Below, piece after piece: positions 47,931-60,205 of a DNA stretch of 64,000 nt (its first letter is position 1; each line of letters begins with the position of its first letter). The notes beneath the pieces are model-generated. The model had not been told where the DNA came from. It saw only the letters and a program-made list of their open reading frames with translations, and ran no database searches. Source of the stretch: Zizania palustris (taxonomy: Eukaryota > Streptophyta > Magnoliopsida > Poales > Poaceae); the NCBI GenBank assembly GCA_019279435.1, contig JAAALK010000081.1:25384457-25448456 (forward strand). The letters run 5' to 3'. Position numbers and translations under genes: made by a program.

Positions 47931-48093
47931 CGATAGAGCATGGTATTTATAATGAGTCATGAGTCCGAACGATATTTCAGCAGCATAACCCCGTTGTTCT
48001 CCAATTGCACGCCTGATAATGGTGTAATGGAGAACAACAAGGCTATGACACTGAAATCTCATTTAGACTCATCATAAATATCATGCTCTATCG
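47931..48093. repeat. Long imperfect inverted repeat (hairpin)
   Basis: CGATAGAGCATGGTATTTAT (47931) through GTTGTTCTCCA (48004) faces TGGAGAACAACAAGG (48028) through ATATCATGCTCTATCG (48093). The arms are 74 and 66 bases, about 80 percent paired by eye, around a 23-base loop. No TA or TTA duplication was evident. It could be a small foldback transposon or a small-RNA precursor. Confidence 0.65.
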
Positions 48094-49144
48094 CCCATTC
48101 TAGGCTGTACAAAAAGGGACAATTCTGAATCTACACATCTCACACGTATGACATATGTGAGACATGTTGGTCCGAAACGGGTGACGCATAAGTTTCGTTA
48201 CACTACTTGTGTTTTTATCACATATAAAATTGCATACGAAAAGAATACATATATGTAAGTATATATATATGTAATATTAGGGATGAAAACGGAGCGAAAA
48301 GTCCATTCCGAGAAAAAATGGATACGGAGAGGCTTATACGGCAGATTTTTTTGCGGAAATAGAAACAAGACGATATTTCCGCCGGAAACCGATACGCCAA
48401 CGAAAAATTCTGCATAAGTAAAATGGATAGTTTCTGCATCATAGGCCCAGTCTAGTTCTCCTCTACCTTAACCATATTCTGAATAAATAGCCCACACCAA
48501 CACGCCGACCCATCCACACAACCGCATGTGCCTCCACCTCTTGATCCCGCTCACCTTTGGCTGTTTTGTTTTGATAATTTGGTCGTGAGAAATTGAAATA
48601 TCCATGAAAATTTTCCTATATCCAGTGTTATGATTTAGTGAAATTATATGTGTTATGATTTAGTGAAATTATTTAATTCATTCCACTTCCATTGTTGTTG
48701 TAGTTGGATCAACATAACAATGATATGAATAATATGTGCTACATGAAGGAAGACTTGGAGGAAGATATTTAGACGAATGATTAATGACGAAAGTTGGAAC
48801 TTTAAACTATTTCTTTTCTAAAATAAAGTTAGAACTTCAAATTATTTCTATTTAGAAATATGTATTATGATTTATGAGTTAATGCTTAATACTTTGTATT
48901 TCGACATATATTCCATATATTCAATCTGTATTCATATCCGTTCCTTATTCGACCCGTATTCGTTTTTGATACTATTCGTTTCTGTTTTCGTTTCCGCAAT
49001 ATTCGTTTTTCAATTTTAAAACATAAAAGCCATGCATATGACAAATATCAGATATATCATGTGAACTAAAACAAAACATGATCATCGACAAGTAATCAAA
49101 AACATATACTAGCTAGAGAAAGTAAAACAAATTAACCATATAAC
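48094..49144. other. Degraded repeat, no gene seen
   Basis: TTAGGGATGAAAACGGA at 48277 and repeated CGTTTTCG/TATTCGTTT motifs to about 49015 suggest a hAT-type nonautonomous element. Its terminal repeats are too diverged to define by eye. Confidence 0.35.
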
Positions 49145-49149
49145 AGAAG
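49145..49149. repeat. Target site duplication, Copia copy 2 (left)
   Basis: AGAAG directly before TGAGAAACC. It matches 60072-60076. Confidence 0.93.
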
Positions 49150-51167
49150 TGAGAAACCAAGGGTTGGTTTCAGTATTTGTGATGAGTGATTGACAGGATT
49201 TTTACCCTCTGTTCGAAGGGTACCTCCGGAGGGGTTTCGGAGGTTGGACCTCCGGAGGGTGTTCGGAGGTGGTTTCACCGAAGGGTGTTCGGTGGATGGT
49301 TGTTGCAGCTGTGCAGCGGAGTGTGCTTGTCGGAGGGGTCCGACAGTACACGATGACTGGGTTTGTACTGAAGGGTTCGGTACTTTGGGCGGTACACCGG
49401 AGTGTGTGCTGGAGGTTGCTAACCCGGAGAGGTCTCCGGAGTATTGGATACACTTGTCTGTTTGTCTGTGGTGCGCAGGGACTTCGGAGGCGACGGACAA
49501 GGTTCGTAGCAGGTGAACCTGGGTCAAGCGGGAGGCTTGAAGCCAGGGGAGCGGGGAGCTCCGTCACGGTGGCTGCGAAGGTGGTCCGGGTCGGTCCTCG
49601 GGTCGAGGCGCGCCAGGTGAAGGCAGAGAGTGCGGAGCGTGGCTCCGACTAAAGGTACTCCGAGACAAAGTCCTCGGAGGGGAGGCACTTCGAAGGTACT
49701 CCGGATGGAGTGACTTTGGAGTTGGATGGATCAAGTCCTCTGCGGAGGCAAGGAGTTCGAAGTGTGCTCCGGAGGGAGACATTCGAAGGGTACCCGACAA
49801 AGGTCTCAGAAGTCGAGGTGCATCGAAGGCATGGTCCAGGTGAGGCTCGTCGAGGAGTGTGCTCGGGGAGAGACACTGCGACGAAGTGCTCATGGAATGC
49901 TTCATGCGGAGGCCTTGGACGAAGGAGGGACTTCGAAGGGTGGTACTCCGAAGGTGGGGCTTCGGAGTGAGGAAGGCTTCGGAGCGAGGCTAGCTCCGGA
50001 GCGAGGTTGACTTGAGGTGCTTCGGCCTGCATGGCTTCGGTACACGGACTGACGGAGTTCGAGCTGGGTGAAGCTGCGAAGTCGTGGTGGTCCACTCCGG
50101 AGGTGTTGGTGCGAAGGCCCAAGGGCTTTGACGGCTTCGGCTCAAAACCGTCACTGTATCAGAGGTCATCTTCGGCGAAGCGAAGGCCACCAGGCTCAAG
50201 GCTTCTCGCCGAAGCTACCGCACCCTCTTGTGCGAAGGGAGGCTGCAGAAGGTCAAAGACTGCAAAGGCTGACACTGTCTGCTCTGCAAAAAGCTGACGT
50301 TGTCCCCTCTGCAAAGCTGACAGAGAAGCCTCCAGAATAAAGGTGGACTACTTTTTGTACCCCTTAGTTCTGTAGAGACAAAATCAATGTAAACCCTAGG
50401 GGTAAAGTAGTCACTTCCTTTGGGTGAACTGTGGGCTATAAATATGGGGGCTCGGTAGGTAACATTTAACACTTTGAGCATTTACTGTTGAGCTCCTGTA
50501 GCCACATACCTCGCTGTATTCATCCAGAGTTCAATCTATTTGTGTTCCTTGTTCAAGCAGCGAAACCCTGCTTCTTTGTGTTTTTTGCTTGAGCTCGCGT
50601 TACATACCTCGCTTGTTGTAGTGCACCGAAGCCTGTCTAGGCGAAGGTTGTCTTTGTGCGAAGTGTGTTTTTCAGCGTGCTGTCGCTCTGTGTAACTTGA
50701 GGCAAGACCTCACAGCTTACTAGCGAAGCCCTGATCGAGGCCCGTTTTGCTTCTTGTATCGAAGCCCTTAGCGAAGTCCGTTTGTGTGCGTGTAGACCTT
50801 CGTGTACGAAGCCCAGCACCAGTTGCTGCCACCAAGTACTTGGTCGAAGTCCTCAGAGGGCTGTCCACTCTTGCGAAGGGTGAAGTGCGAAGCCTGCTCG
50901 AAGCACCCCATGTGCGGAGCCTGCACTGACTTAGCGGAGTAGATTTTCGAGGGTTGTTAGTGGAGCGAAGTCTTCTTGGCTTCGAACTTTTTCTCCTGCG
51001 AAGCCTGTGTTCGGAGCTGTCGAAGTACCTCCGAACCAGACCTTCGAAGGTAGTGTTCAAAGCCTGTTCCGCAGAAGACAGGATTAAAACCGAAGGCTAG
51101 TTTTTTAGCCCAAAATTTTATAAGCTCCCATTCACCCCCCCCTCTGGTCGCCGTTTCCGATCCAACA
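49150..51167 (+). repeat. 5' LTR of Copia copy 2
   Basis: TG/CA ends, the same palindromic box clusters as copy 1, and a TATA box at 50437-50444. It forms a sub-group with 58056-60071; several indels and many substitutions separate this pair from the copy 1 LTRs. Confidence 0.95.
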
Positions 51168-51169
51168 AC

Positions 51170-51181
51170 TGGTATCAGAGC
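51170..51181 (+). other. Primer-binding site, copy 2
   Basis: TGGTATCAGAGC two bases after the LTR, the initiator Met tRNA type. The conserved hairpin GGTTAAG/CTTAACC follows at 51183-51209. Confidence 0.95.
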
Positions 51182-51231
51182 GGGTTAAGATCACCAGTTG
51201 ACCTTAACCAGTTTTGTGATTTGTTGGCGAC

Positions 51232-53694
51232 ATGGATAGAGGCAGTAAAATTCCTCTATTCGATGGGACAGATTTTGCATACTAGAAGGTGTGCATGGAG
51301 GCTTACTTGTTAAGCCAAGGAAATGCAATTTGGGAGATTGTGGACTCACAATACTCCATCCCTGAGACTCGCACCTCTCAAACTGAGAAGGATCAGTATA
51401 ATGCCAACTCCAAGGCAAGAAATATACTGTTCATCGGTTTGAGTAGAAGTGAGTTCGATAGGGTGCAGCACCTTAGGACAGCTAGGGAAATCTGGACAAC
51501 ACTCACTGTTTTTCATGAGGGCTCTACACAGATTAAGGCTAGGCGCCAAAGCACATACAACCAACAGTATCAGCTGTTTGTGCAGGCACCTGGTGAATCT
51601 ATAGATGCCATGTTTTCTCGCTTTGACGCGATAGTGAGTAACTTGCGATCCAACGGGACGCTTGCTTACAGTGATCATGATAGGGCTATCAAGCTTCTCT
51701 ATGCTCTTGACCGTAGCATATGGGAAGTAAAGATATCCAGCATTGAGGAGTCCGCAGGCTATGACACTTTGACCTGCGATGAACTCTTTAGCAAGCTGAA
51801 GTCCATAGAGATTGCCAAGGCATCTCTTGCAGTGCACGGAAGCTCTTTGCCACAACCATTGGCATTGGTTTCTAGCACTAGCCGTGGCACCACTGCAGAA
51901 CCAATCACATCTGGCACTTGTGTTCTTGCAGATGGTTTTGCTTTGTCCTCCCTGGTCTCCGTCACAAAGGAGCAGGTGGACACTCTAGATGATGATGAGC
52001 TTGCTCTCATTGCCAGAAGGTTCACCCGTTTTCACCATGAGAGACGGGATCAGAGGAGAAGTGGTTTTAGTGGTTGCTATGAATGTGGCGACACCTCTCA
52101 TATTAAGGCCTATTGCCCCAAGCTCAAGAAGAGAGATGAGAGTGAGCGCCCCAAATACCACAAAAAGGAGAGGAAGCCTTTTGTGAAGGGCAAGCGCGGC
52201 AAGATGGCTAAGAAAGTAGCCAAGGCCGCTTCCAGAGCCTTTGTTGCTGCTCTCAGCGACATCGACACATCCTCAACTGAGGAGTCGAGCTCTGAGGAGG
52301 AGGAGTCCCCAAGGAAGGAGGACAAGAAGGACAAGAAGGGACGAGACTTCACCGGCCTTTGCTTCATGGCCAACAGCGATCACAGCGGCGATGAGCTTGA
52401 CTCATCTGAGGTAACACTTTCATCTGACCAGCTACTAATTAAATTAGATGAGCTGAATGAAGTAGTTCTTGGTCAGGATAGATTACTTGTGCAAGCCGCT
52501 AGAGAAAGAAAAGACCTTAGACTTAGGCTAGAAACTATTTCTACTGAATATGCCATGCTTAAGTCTAAATTTGATGATGCTGAATGTGAGTCCTGTTCTG
52601 TTGTCATGGGTGAGCTTGCTCAGTTGCGTTCTGTTAATGCTCAAACTCTATCTGAGCTTGAGACTGCACAGAAGCAGCTTTTGGAGGTGGATTCTAGACC
52701 TCATGATGTTATTGATTGCATGAACTGCTCTTTATTACGCGAAAGCATTAATTTACATGATAAGCGTGTCCATGATTTGGAGGCTAGATTGGAGAGGGCC
52801 GGTAGTTCTAAGGATGTGCAACCTGTTTGTGACACTTGCATCACCCTTAAGGACCAACTAGGCACTGTTAGAGAGCGAGCTGAGAACCTCATGTCAGAAA
52901 ATGAATACCTTCTTTCCGTGGTTAATAAATGCACTGAGGGAAAGGGTAGGATGGATTTGCTCTTGGCCAAGACCAAGTTGTGTGCTGACAGAGCAGGGGT
53001 AGCTCTAGGTTTGGGTTTTGAGAGGATTCCTTCAGACAGTAAGACCAAAACTGTTTTTACCTCTCCCACTACCTTAGAGAAAGAGAGAGTTCTGTTAGAC
53101 ACTCCACCAGCCAAGAAACCTACCCGAGCTCCAAAGAAAACCACACCTCCTGCCAAGAAAATCCCTCCCAAGAAAACCACTCAGAAAAAACCCAAGGAGC
53201 ATGTGAGAGTTGCTCCTGTGACCCATGAGAGTGCCCCCAGGAGAGTGTTTCATTGTTCCTATTGTCAGCGGGCGGGTCATTTGGTTGGGTTTTGTTTTCG
53301 TCGCATCAAGGATGAGCGACGCTCTCAGGCGATGAGTTACCAGGACATGCACTACCCATCTTTAGGTATGCATGAGTCTGAGTTTTACTATCGTCCTGCT
53401 TTTGAGGCTCCTCGTGCTTCTCGGAGAGGTTTTGCTCCTCGAGGTGTTCACCATGTTCCATATGGTGGTAGACCTCGGGGGAGTAGGTTTGTACCTCGTC
53501 AGAGTAGGAGACCTCGACATGTTGTTCGATCTCAGCATGTAGGTAGACCTCGCACTTTGCATCATTTCGATTTTCCTATGCGTAGACCATCTACTTTTAC
53601 TGCGCCTACTACTCGTGTCACTCAGTGCTGGATGCCTCGTCATTATTTCACTCACCCCAGCACTGAGCGATCGAGTTATTCTTATCGTGTGTAG
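51232..53694 (+). pseudogene. Copia gag, copy 2 (one early nonsense codon)
   Basis: The 820-codon gag opens at ATG 51232 and closes with UAG 53692-53694. A nonsense TAG at codon 18 (51283-51285; copy 1 has TGG there) prevents normal expression. Layout: capsid-like part to about residue 200, zinc knuckle Cys282-Cys285-His290-Cys295, basic then acidic Ser/Glu segment (about 305-385), coiled coil (about 395-610) with CxxC pairs at 496/499 and 533/536, Pro/Lys linker, second knuckle Cys675-Cys678-His683-Cys688, and an Arg/Tyr-rich tail. This is long for a Copia gag but usual for the SIRE/Maximus type. Confidence 0.88.
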
Positions 53695-56600
53695 GCGACA
53701 GATCGAGGCTTGGAGGGCACGTGGATCATGGACTCCGGTTGTTCGCGCCACATGACCGGAGATGCAGCTTGGTTCTCCAGCCTCACCACAACCAAGCAAA
53801 GGGAACATATCACATTCGGAAACAATCGAAGGAGTAGAGTGAAAGGTAAAGGTGTGGTAAGAATTAATTCGAATTTCACTCTCAAAGATGTTGCTTTGGT
53901 TGAGAACCTGGGATACAATTTGCTGTCTGTATCTCAGTTGCTTGATGAGGGCTTCGAAGTGCGATTTCATCGCGATACTTCGCAAGTGCTCAATTCTGAT
54001 GGCGTTGTGGTGTGTAAGATCTTCAGAGTTGGGAGAGTTTTTGGAGCTGATTTTTCAGAGTCATCTGGTTCTTCTCATTGTCTTGTTGCACATTCAACTT
54101 CTGAGCTTTGGAAATGGCATAGGAGACTAGGGCATATGAGCTTTGAGTTGCTCGCTCGTCTGAGCGCCCTAGGTCTGATCCGAGGATTGCCCAAGCTCAA
54201 GTTTGAGAAGAATTTAGTTTGCGCTCCTTGTCGACATGGAAAAATGGTTGCCGCTTCGCATTCGCCAGTCACCACAGTGATGACTAAACAACCCGGAGAA
54301 CTTCTCCACATGGACACTGTAGGTCCTTCTCGGGTTAGTTCTTTAGGCGGTAAGTGGTATGTATTAGTTATTGTCGACGATTTCTCTCGCTACTCTTGGG
54401 TCTTCTTTCTTGCCAGCAAGGATGAAGTGTTTTCATACTTTCGGAGCTTGGCTTTGAGACTTTTTACTGAACTCCCCGGTGCATTGAAATTTATTCGAAG
54501 TGATAATGGCACTGAGTTCAAAAATAGTCTCTTTGTTGATTTTTGCATGGAGCATGGCATAGAACATCAATTCTCTGCTCCGCGGGTTTCTCAACAAAAC
54601 AGTGTTGTTGAGAGGAAAAACCGCACTTTGGTTGAGATGGCTAGGACGATGCTTGATGAGCATAGGACTCCTAGAAAATTCTGGGCTGAGGCCATGAACA
54701 CTGCTTGTTACATCTCAAACCGAATCTTCTTGCGCTCAATTTTAAATTTGACATCTTATGAGCTGCGTTTTGGGAGACAGCTCAAGGTTACTCATCTTCG
54801 AGTTTTTGGCTGTCGCTGTTTCATCCTAAAACGTGGTAATTTGGATAAATTTGAGTCGCGATCTTCTGACGGGATCTTTTTGGGTTACACTACTCATGGT
54901 CATTCTTATCGTGTTTATAATTTAGAGACTAACACTGTCATCGAGTCATGTGATGTGACTTTTGATGAATCAACCCCCTCTGTTAGTTCTGCTTTTGAAC
55001 AGGCAAATGAACACGACATGGAACAGACCTTATTCGAAGAAGAAGATCCCGGAGAATTCGAGGATGAACCCCTACTACCCTCGACATCGACCCCCGAAGC
55101 TGACCCCGCTTCAACTACTTCGGCATGAGGTCCCAAAGCGACTACCTCAACATCGGTCATCTTGGACCACTCCAACGCACAAGTTGAGGGGGAGACTGCA
55201 TCCCGCCGCGAGGCTCCACATCATGTTCAAAGGATGCACCCTCCCGAGCAGATCATTGGTGAGCTTGATCAAAGGGTAACTCGTTCACATGCCCATTTCA
55301 CTAATGCTGCTTTTGTTGCTTCTTTCGAGCCCTTAGATGTTAGTCATGCACTTTCTGATTCTAGTTGGATCAATGCCATGCATGAGGAACTTGAAAATTT
55401 TGAGAGAAACCAAGTCTGGACGTTAGTTGATCCTCCACCAAATGTTCATTTCATTGGAACAAAATGGATTTTCAAAAATAAACAAGGGGAGGATGGGACA
55501 ATAGTTAGAAACAAGGCTAGACTTGTAGCTCAGGGCTTTTCTCAACTAGAAGGGATTGATTTTACTGAAACTTTTGCACCTGTTGCTCGCCTTGAGGCCA
55601 TTAGGATTTTGCTTGCCTTTGCGACATCCCGGGGATTCAAACTCTATCAAATGGATGTCAAAAGTGCTTTTCTTAATGGCTTCATAGGTGAATATGTTTA
55701 TGTAAAACAACCCCCTGGTTTTGAAAACCCCAAGTACCCACATAAAGTCCTTAAACTTCATAAGGCTCTTTATGGACTCAAGCAGGCCCCTCGGGCTTGG
55801 TATGATAGACTTAAGTCTTTTCTGCTTGAGCGAGGGTATTTGATGGGCTCTGTTGATAAAACTTTGTTTACTCTCAAGCATGGCAAAGATTTCCTCCTAG
55901 TCCAGATTTATGTGGATGACATCATCTTTTGTGGCTCTTCTCATGCTTTGGTTGCCGAGTTTGCAGATACCATGAGCAGGGAATTTGAAATGTCGATGAT
56001 GGGTGAACTCACCTTTTTCCTTGGTTTGCAAATCAAGCAAAGCAAACAAGGTACTTTTGTCCACCATACAAAGTACACCAAGCACATGCTCAAGAAGTTC
56101 GACATGTCCGATGCGAAGCCCCTCGCCACTCTAATGGCTACATCTGTAGCATTGGACCCTGACGAAGATGGAGAAGCCGTAGATTAGAAGGAGTTCCGAA
56201 GCATGATCGGCTCCCTCCTCTACTTGACTGCTACGAGGCCGGACATACACTTCGCAGTGTGTCTGTGCGCTCGTTTTCAGGCTTCACCACGAGCTTCGCA
56301 CCGCCAAGCGGTAAAGCGCATCTTAAGGTATCTCAAACACACCCTTGAATTTGGCATATGGTATTCAACTTCTTCATCTTTATGTCTTCGAGGTTATTCC
56401 GATGCGGATTTTGCTGGGTGTAGAATTGATAGGAAGAGTACCTCTGGTACTTGTCATTTTCTGGGTACTTCTTTGGTTTGCTGGTCTTCCCGCAAACAGT
56501 CTAGTGTTGCACAATCAACGGCTGAGGCCGAATATGTTGCTGCAGCTAGTTGTTGCTCTCAGATTTTGTGGATGGTTTCCACTTTGCGGGATTTCGGGTT

Positions 56601-56862
56601 AGATTATAAGAGTGTTCCACTTTTCTGTGATAACACTAGTGCTATTTGTATTGCAAACAATCCGGTTCAGCACTCCAGAACCAAACACATTGATGTACGG
56701 TATCATTTTCTCAGAGATCACAATGAGAAGGGTGATATTGAACTTCAATATGTTGATACCCAACACCAGCTTGCCGACATTTTTACAAAACCCCTCGATG
56801 CTTCTCGATTTGCTTACTTGCGTGGGGAACTTGGCATTTGTCACCCTTACGGCATTTTGTGA
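53695..56862 (+). pseudogene. Copia pol, copy 2 (frame intact, two nonsense codons)
   Basis: Pol continues in the same frame straight after the gag UAG. Modules: protease Asp-Ser-Gly at 53731-53739; HHCC module 54110-54240; integrase core with Asp in HMDTVGP, Asp in IRSDNGTEF and Glu in VVERKNRTL (54310-54620); RT with YVDD at 55909-55920; RNase H with SDADFAG, an AEAEY motif and DIFTKPL (56395-56800). TGA at 55126-55128 (copy 1 CGA) and TAG at 56185-56187 (copy 1 CAG) are the only extra breaks. The intact frame shows the ancestral order without gaps. It cannot yield full Pol. Confidence 0.9.
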
Positions 56863-58055
56863 GGGGGAGCTGTGTTAGATGGATATGTCTTTGCTAATTG
56901 TGTGCTGAATTGCATTTACATCTTTTGCATTTATATGCCTGCTTATAACTCATGAACTCATGACAGCTCAGCTCTTGTTAATTTATCTGAAACATTCATG
57001 TGCATGATGTTTTATTTTCAAAGTCAAATCATGCTCACTGCTTAGTCTTGAATCTAGCATGTTTAGGCAGGACTGCTTTCGCTATCTTTTATCTGCTTGA
57101 TAGCAAGACACATTTCTTTGGATGCTAAAAATTACAACTTGAAAAATTGTTCTACATCATCATGGATATTCATAAAATGCCAAACAATTGGTTCACTTGG
57201 TTAAAATCAAAAATTCCATGTTTTTCATGTTTCAAGTAAAAAGATCCAGGTGGGTTTGTTTGTCGCACTACCCTATTCTAGACTGCTTACCATTGCACAT
57301 TGGTCTGAACTGGAATAGTGTAGTGTATGCAAAAATCATTGCCTTAAGCTTCTTATGGCTTTCATGCCTAGGCTTGGCCTGATTGGAAAGTATAAGGTGG
57401 ACAAACAAATAACCCCTGGCACTAAGAAACAAACAACGAAATTCATTGATTATCAAGTTTGCTTTTCATGCTCCATTTGAACTAGACTTGTCTGTCTAGA
57501 GTAGAAATTGACTAGCTTTGCGCAGTCCTTGCTCTTACCTGTCTAGTTTCCTTGACTAAGTGGTGATGCTTTTATTTCAAAATTGATCAAATCACATGCT
57601 TCATCATGTTTTTAGAGAATGTTAATTTGAGCTGAGCCCATGATCATTGGTGTTATGGTTGGCATATTTTTGCTTCATATGTCTTTGCCATTCTGCTCAT
57701 TTCGAAGCTTTGCATCTTTTACTTGCTCCTTGATGCTTGCATTGCCAAAGGGGGAGAAATTCCTCAAGGGGGAGTCACTTGCTTCGTTCTCTGCCGCAAG
57801 GGGTATAATTTCCAAAGGGGGAGAAATCATGACATAAAGAGGCTCTTTGTTTGCCAAAGGGGGATAATTTAACTCGGGGGGAGTTTTTATTGCCGAAGGT
57901 GCTTTTTACTCTTTTGAGAAAGGGGAGGAAAATTCTTTTATCAAGTGACATGATTCGGCTCTTTTCTGAGTTTTTATGGTCACTTGTGTGCTGAACTTTT
58001 TTAAATTTTCTTGAACTTGGATTTGGTTGTCAATGCACTCATCAAAGGGGGAGAT
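56863..58055 (+). other. Post-pol spacer with polypurine-tract array, copy 2
   Basis: No env-like frame in 1.19 kb. Boxes of AAAGGGGGAG or near variants lie at about 57746, 57766, 57815, 57857, 57876, 57921 and, next to the LTR, 58044-58054. Confidence 0.75.
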
Positions 58056-60071
58056 TGAGAAACCAAGGGTTGGTTTCAGTATTTGTGATGAGTGATTGAC
58101 AAGATTTTTACCCTCTGTTCGAAGGGTACCTCCGGAGGGGTTTCGGAGGTTGGACCTCCGGAGGGTGTTCGGAGGTGGTTTCACCGAAGGGTGTTCGGTG
58201 GATGGTTGCTGCAGCTGTCCAGCGGAGTGTGCTTGTCGAAGGGGCCCGACAGTACACGATGACTGGGTTCGTACTGAAGGGTTCGGTACTTTGGGCGGTA
58301 CACCGGAGTGTGTGCCGGAGGTTGCTAACCCGGAGAGGTCTCCGGAGTATTGGATACACTTGTCTGTTTGTCTGTGGTGCGCAGGGACTTCGGAGGCGAC
58401 GGACAAGGTTCGTAGCAGGTGAACCTGGGTCAAGCGGGAGGCTTGATGCCAGGGGAGCGGGGAGCTCCGTCACGGTGGCTGCGAAGGTGGTCCGGGTCGG
58501 TCCTCGGGTCGAGGCGCGCCAGGTGAAGGCAGAGAGTGCGGAGCGTGGCTCCGACTAAAGGTACTCCGAGACAAAGTCCTCAGAGGTGAGGCACTTCGAA
58601 GGTACTCCGGATGGAGTGACTTCGGAGTTGGATGGATCAAGTCCTCTGCGGAGGCAAGGAGTTCGAAGTGTGCTCCGGAGGGAGACATTCGAAGGGTACC
58701 CGACAAAGGTCTCAGAAGTCGAGGTGCATCGAAGGCATGGTCCGTGTGAGGCTCGTCGAGGAGTGTGCTCGGGGAGAGACACTGCGACGAAGTGCTCATG
58801 GAATGCTTCATGCGGAGGCCTTGGACGAAGGAGGGACTTCGAAGGGTGGTACTCCGAAGGTGGGGCTTCGGAGTGAGGAAGGCTTCGGAGCGAGGCTAGC
58901 TCCGGAGCGAGGTTGACTTGAGGTGCTTCGTCCTGCATGGCTTCGGTACACGCACTGACGGAGTTCGAGCTGGGTGAAGCTGCGAAGCCGTGGTGGTCCA
59001 CTCCGGAGGTGTTGGTGCGAAGGCCCAAGGGCTTTGATGGCTTCGGCTCAAAACCGCCACTGTATCGGAGGTCATCTTCGGCGAAGCGAAGGCCACCAGG
59101 CTCAAGGCTTCTCGCCGAAGCTACCGCACCCTCTTGTGCGAAGGGAGGCTGCAGAAGGTCAAAGACTGCAAAGGCTGACACTGTCTGCTCTGCAAAAAGC
59201 TGACGTTGTCCCCTCTGCAAAGCTGACAGAGAAGCCTCCAGAATAAGGTGGACTACTTTTTGTACCCCTTAGTTTTGTAGAGACAAAATCAATGTAAACC
59301 CTAGGGGTAAAGTAGTCACTTCCTTTGGGTGAACTGTGGGCTATAAATATGGGGGCTCGGTAGGTAACATTTAACACTTTGAGCATTTACTGTTGAGCTC
59401 CTGTAGCCACATACCTCGCTATATTCATCCAGAGTTCAATCTATTTGTGTTCCTTGTTCAAGCAGCGAAGCCCTGCTTCTTTGTGTTTTTTGCTTAAGCT
59501 CGCGTTACATACCTCGCTTGTTGTAGTGCACCGAAGCCTGTCTAGGCGAAGGTTGTCTTTGTGTGAAGTGTGTTTTTCAGCGTGCTGTTGCTCTGTGTAA
59601 CTTGAGGCAAGACCTCACAGCTTACTAGCGAAGCCCTGATCGAGGCCCGTTTTGCTTCTTGTATCGAAGCCCTTAGCGAAGTCCGTTTGTGTGCGTGTAG
59701 ACCTTCGTGTACGAAGCCCAGCACCAGTTGCTGCCGCCAAGTACTTGGTCGAAGTCCTCAGAGGGCTGTCCACTCTTGCGAAGGGTGAAGTGCGAAGCCT
59801 GCTCGAAGCACCCCATGTGCGGAGCCTGCCCTGACTTAGCGGAGTAGATTTTCGAGGGTTGTTAGTGGAGCGAAGTCTTGTTGGCTTCGAACTTTTGCTC
59901 CTGCGAAGCCTGTGTTCGGAGCTGTCGAAGTACCTCCGAACCAGACCTTCGAAGGTAGTGTTCGAAGCCTGTTCCGCAGAAGACAGGATTAAAACCGAAG
60001 GCTAGTTTTTTAGCCCGAAATTTTATAAGCTCCCATTCACCCCCCCTCTGGTCGCCGTTTCCGGTCCAACA
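58056..60071 (+). repeat. 3' LTR of Copia copy 2
   Basis: Partner of 49150-51167, with TATA at 59342-59349, preceded by the polypurine tract AAAGGGGGAGAT and followed by AGAAG. Confidence 0.95.
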
Positions 60072-60076
60072 AGAAG
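60072..60076. repeat. Target site duplication, Copia copy 2 (right)
   Basis: AGAAG matches 49145-49149. Confidence 0.93.
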
Positions 60077-60205
60077 CAAGCTCAAAATGTGATTGATGAT
60101 TATGCATGATATGAACGCACACAAAAAAACTCAATAAAAAATAAAGAAGAAGAAAAAAACTGACTCAAAGTATCCCAAAAAGGATACACAACTCCCAAAT
60201 CAAGA

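Larger units (their letters stand above)
49150..60071 (+). mobile_element. Full-length Copia retrotransposon, copy 2 (same family as copy 1)
   Basis: This 10.9-kb element has LTRs 49150-51167 and 58056-60071 and an AGAAG duplication. Layout and coding order equal copy 1. By eye the LTRs differ at roughly 35 of about 2,017 positions, so it is older than copy 1. Yet gag-pol is one uninterrupted frame with no indel, broken only by four in-frame stop codons, one of which (53692) is shared with copy 1. It sits next to a minus-strand SIRE-like gag region (60206-62956). Confidence 0.95.

Noticed and set aside
56863..58055. Possible env-like gene after pol, as in some SIRE-type elements
   Set aside because: Only short frames without membrane or coiled-coil character in either copy.
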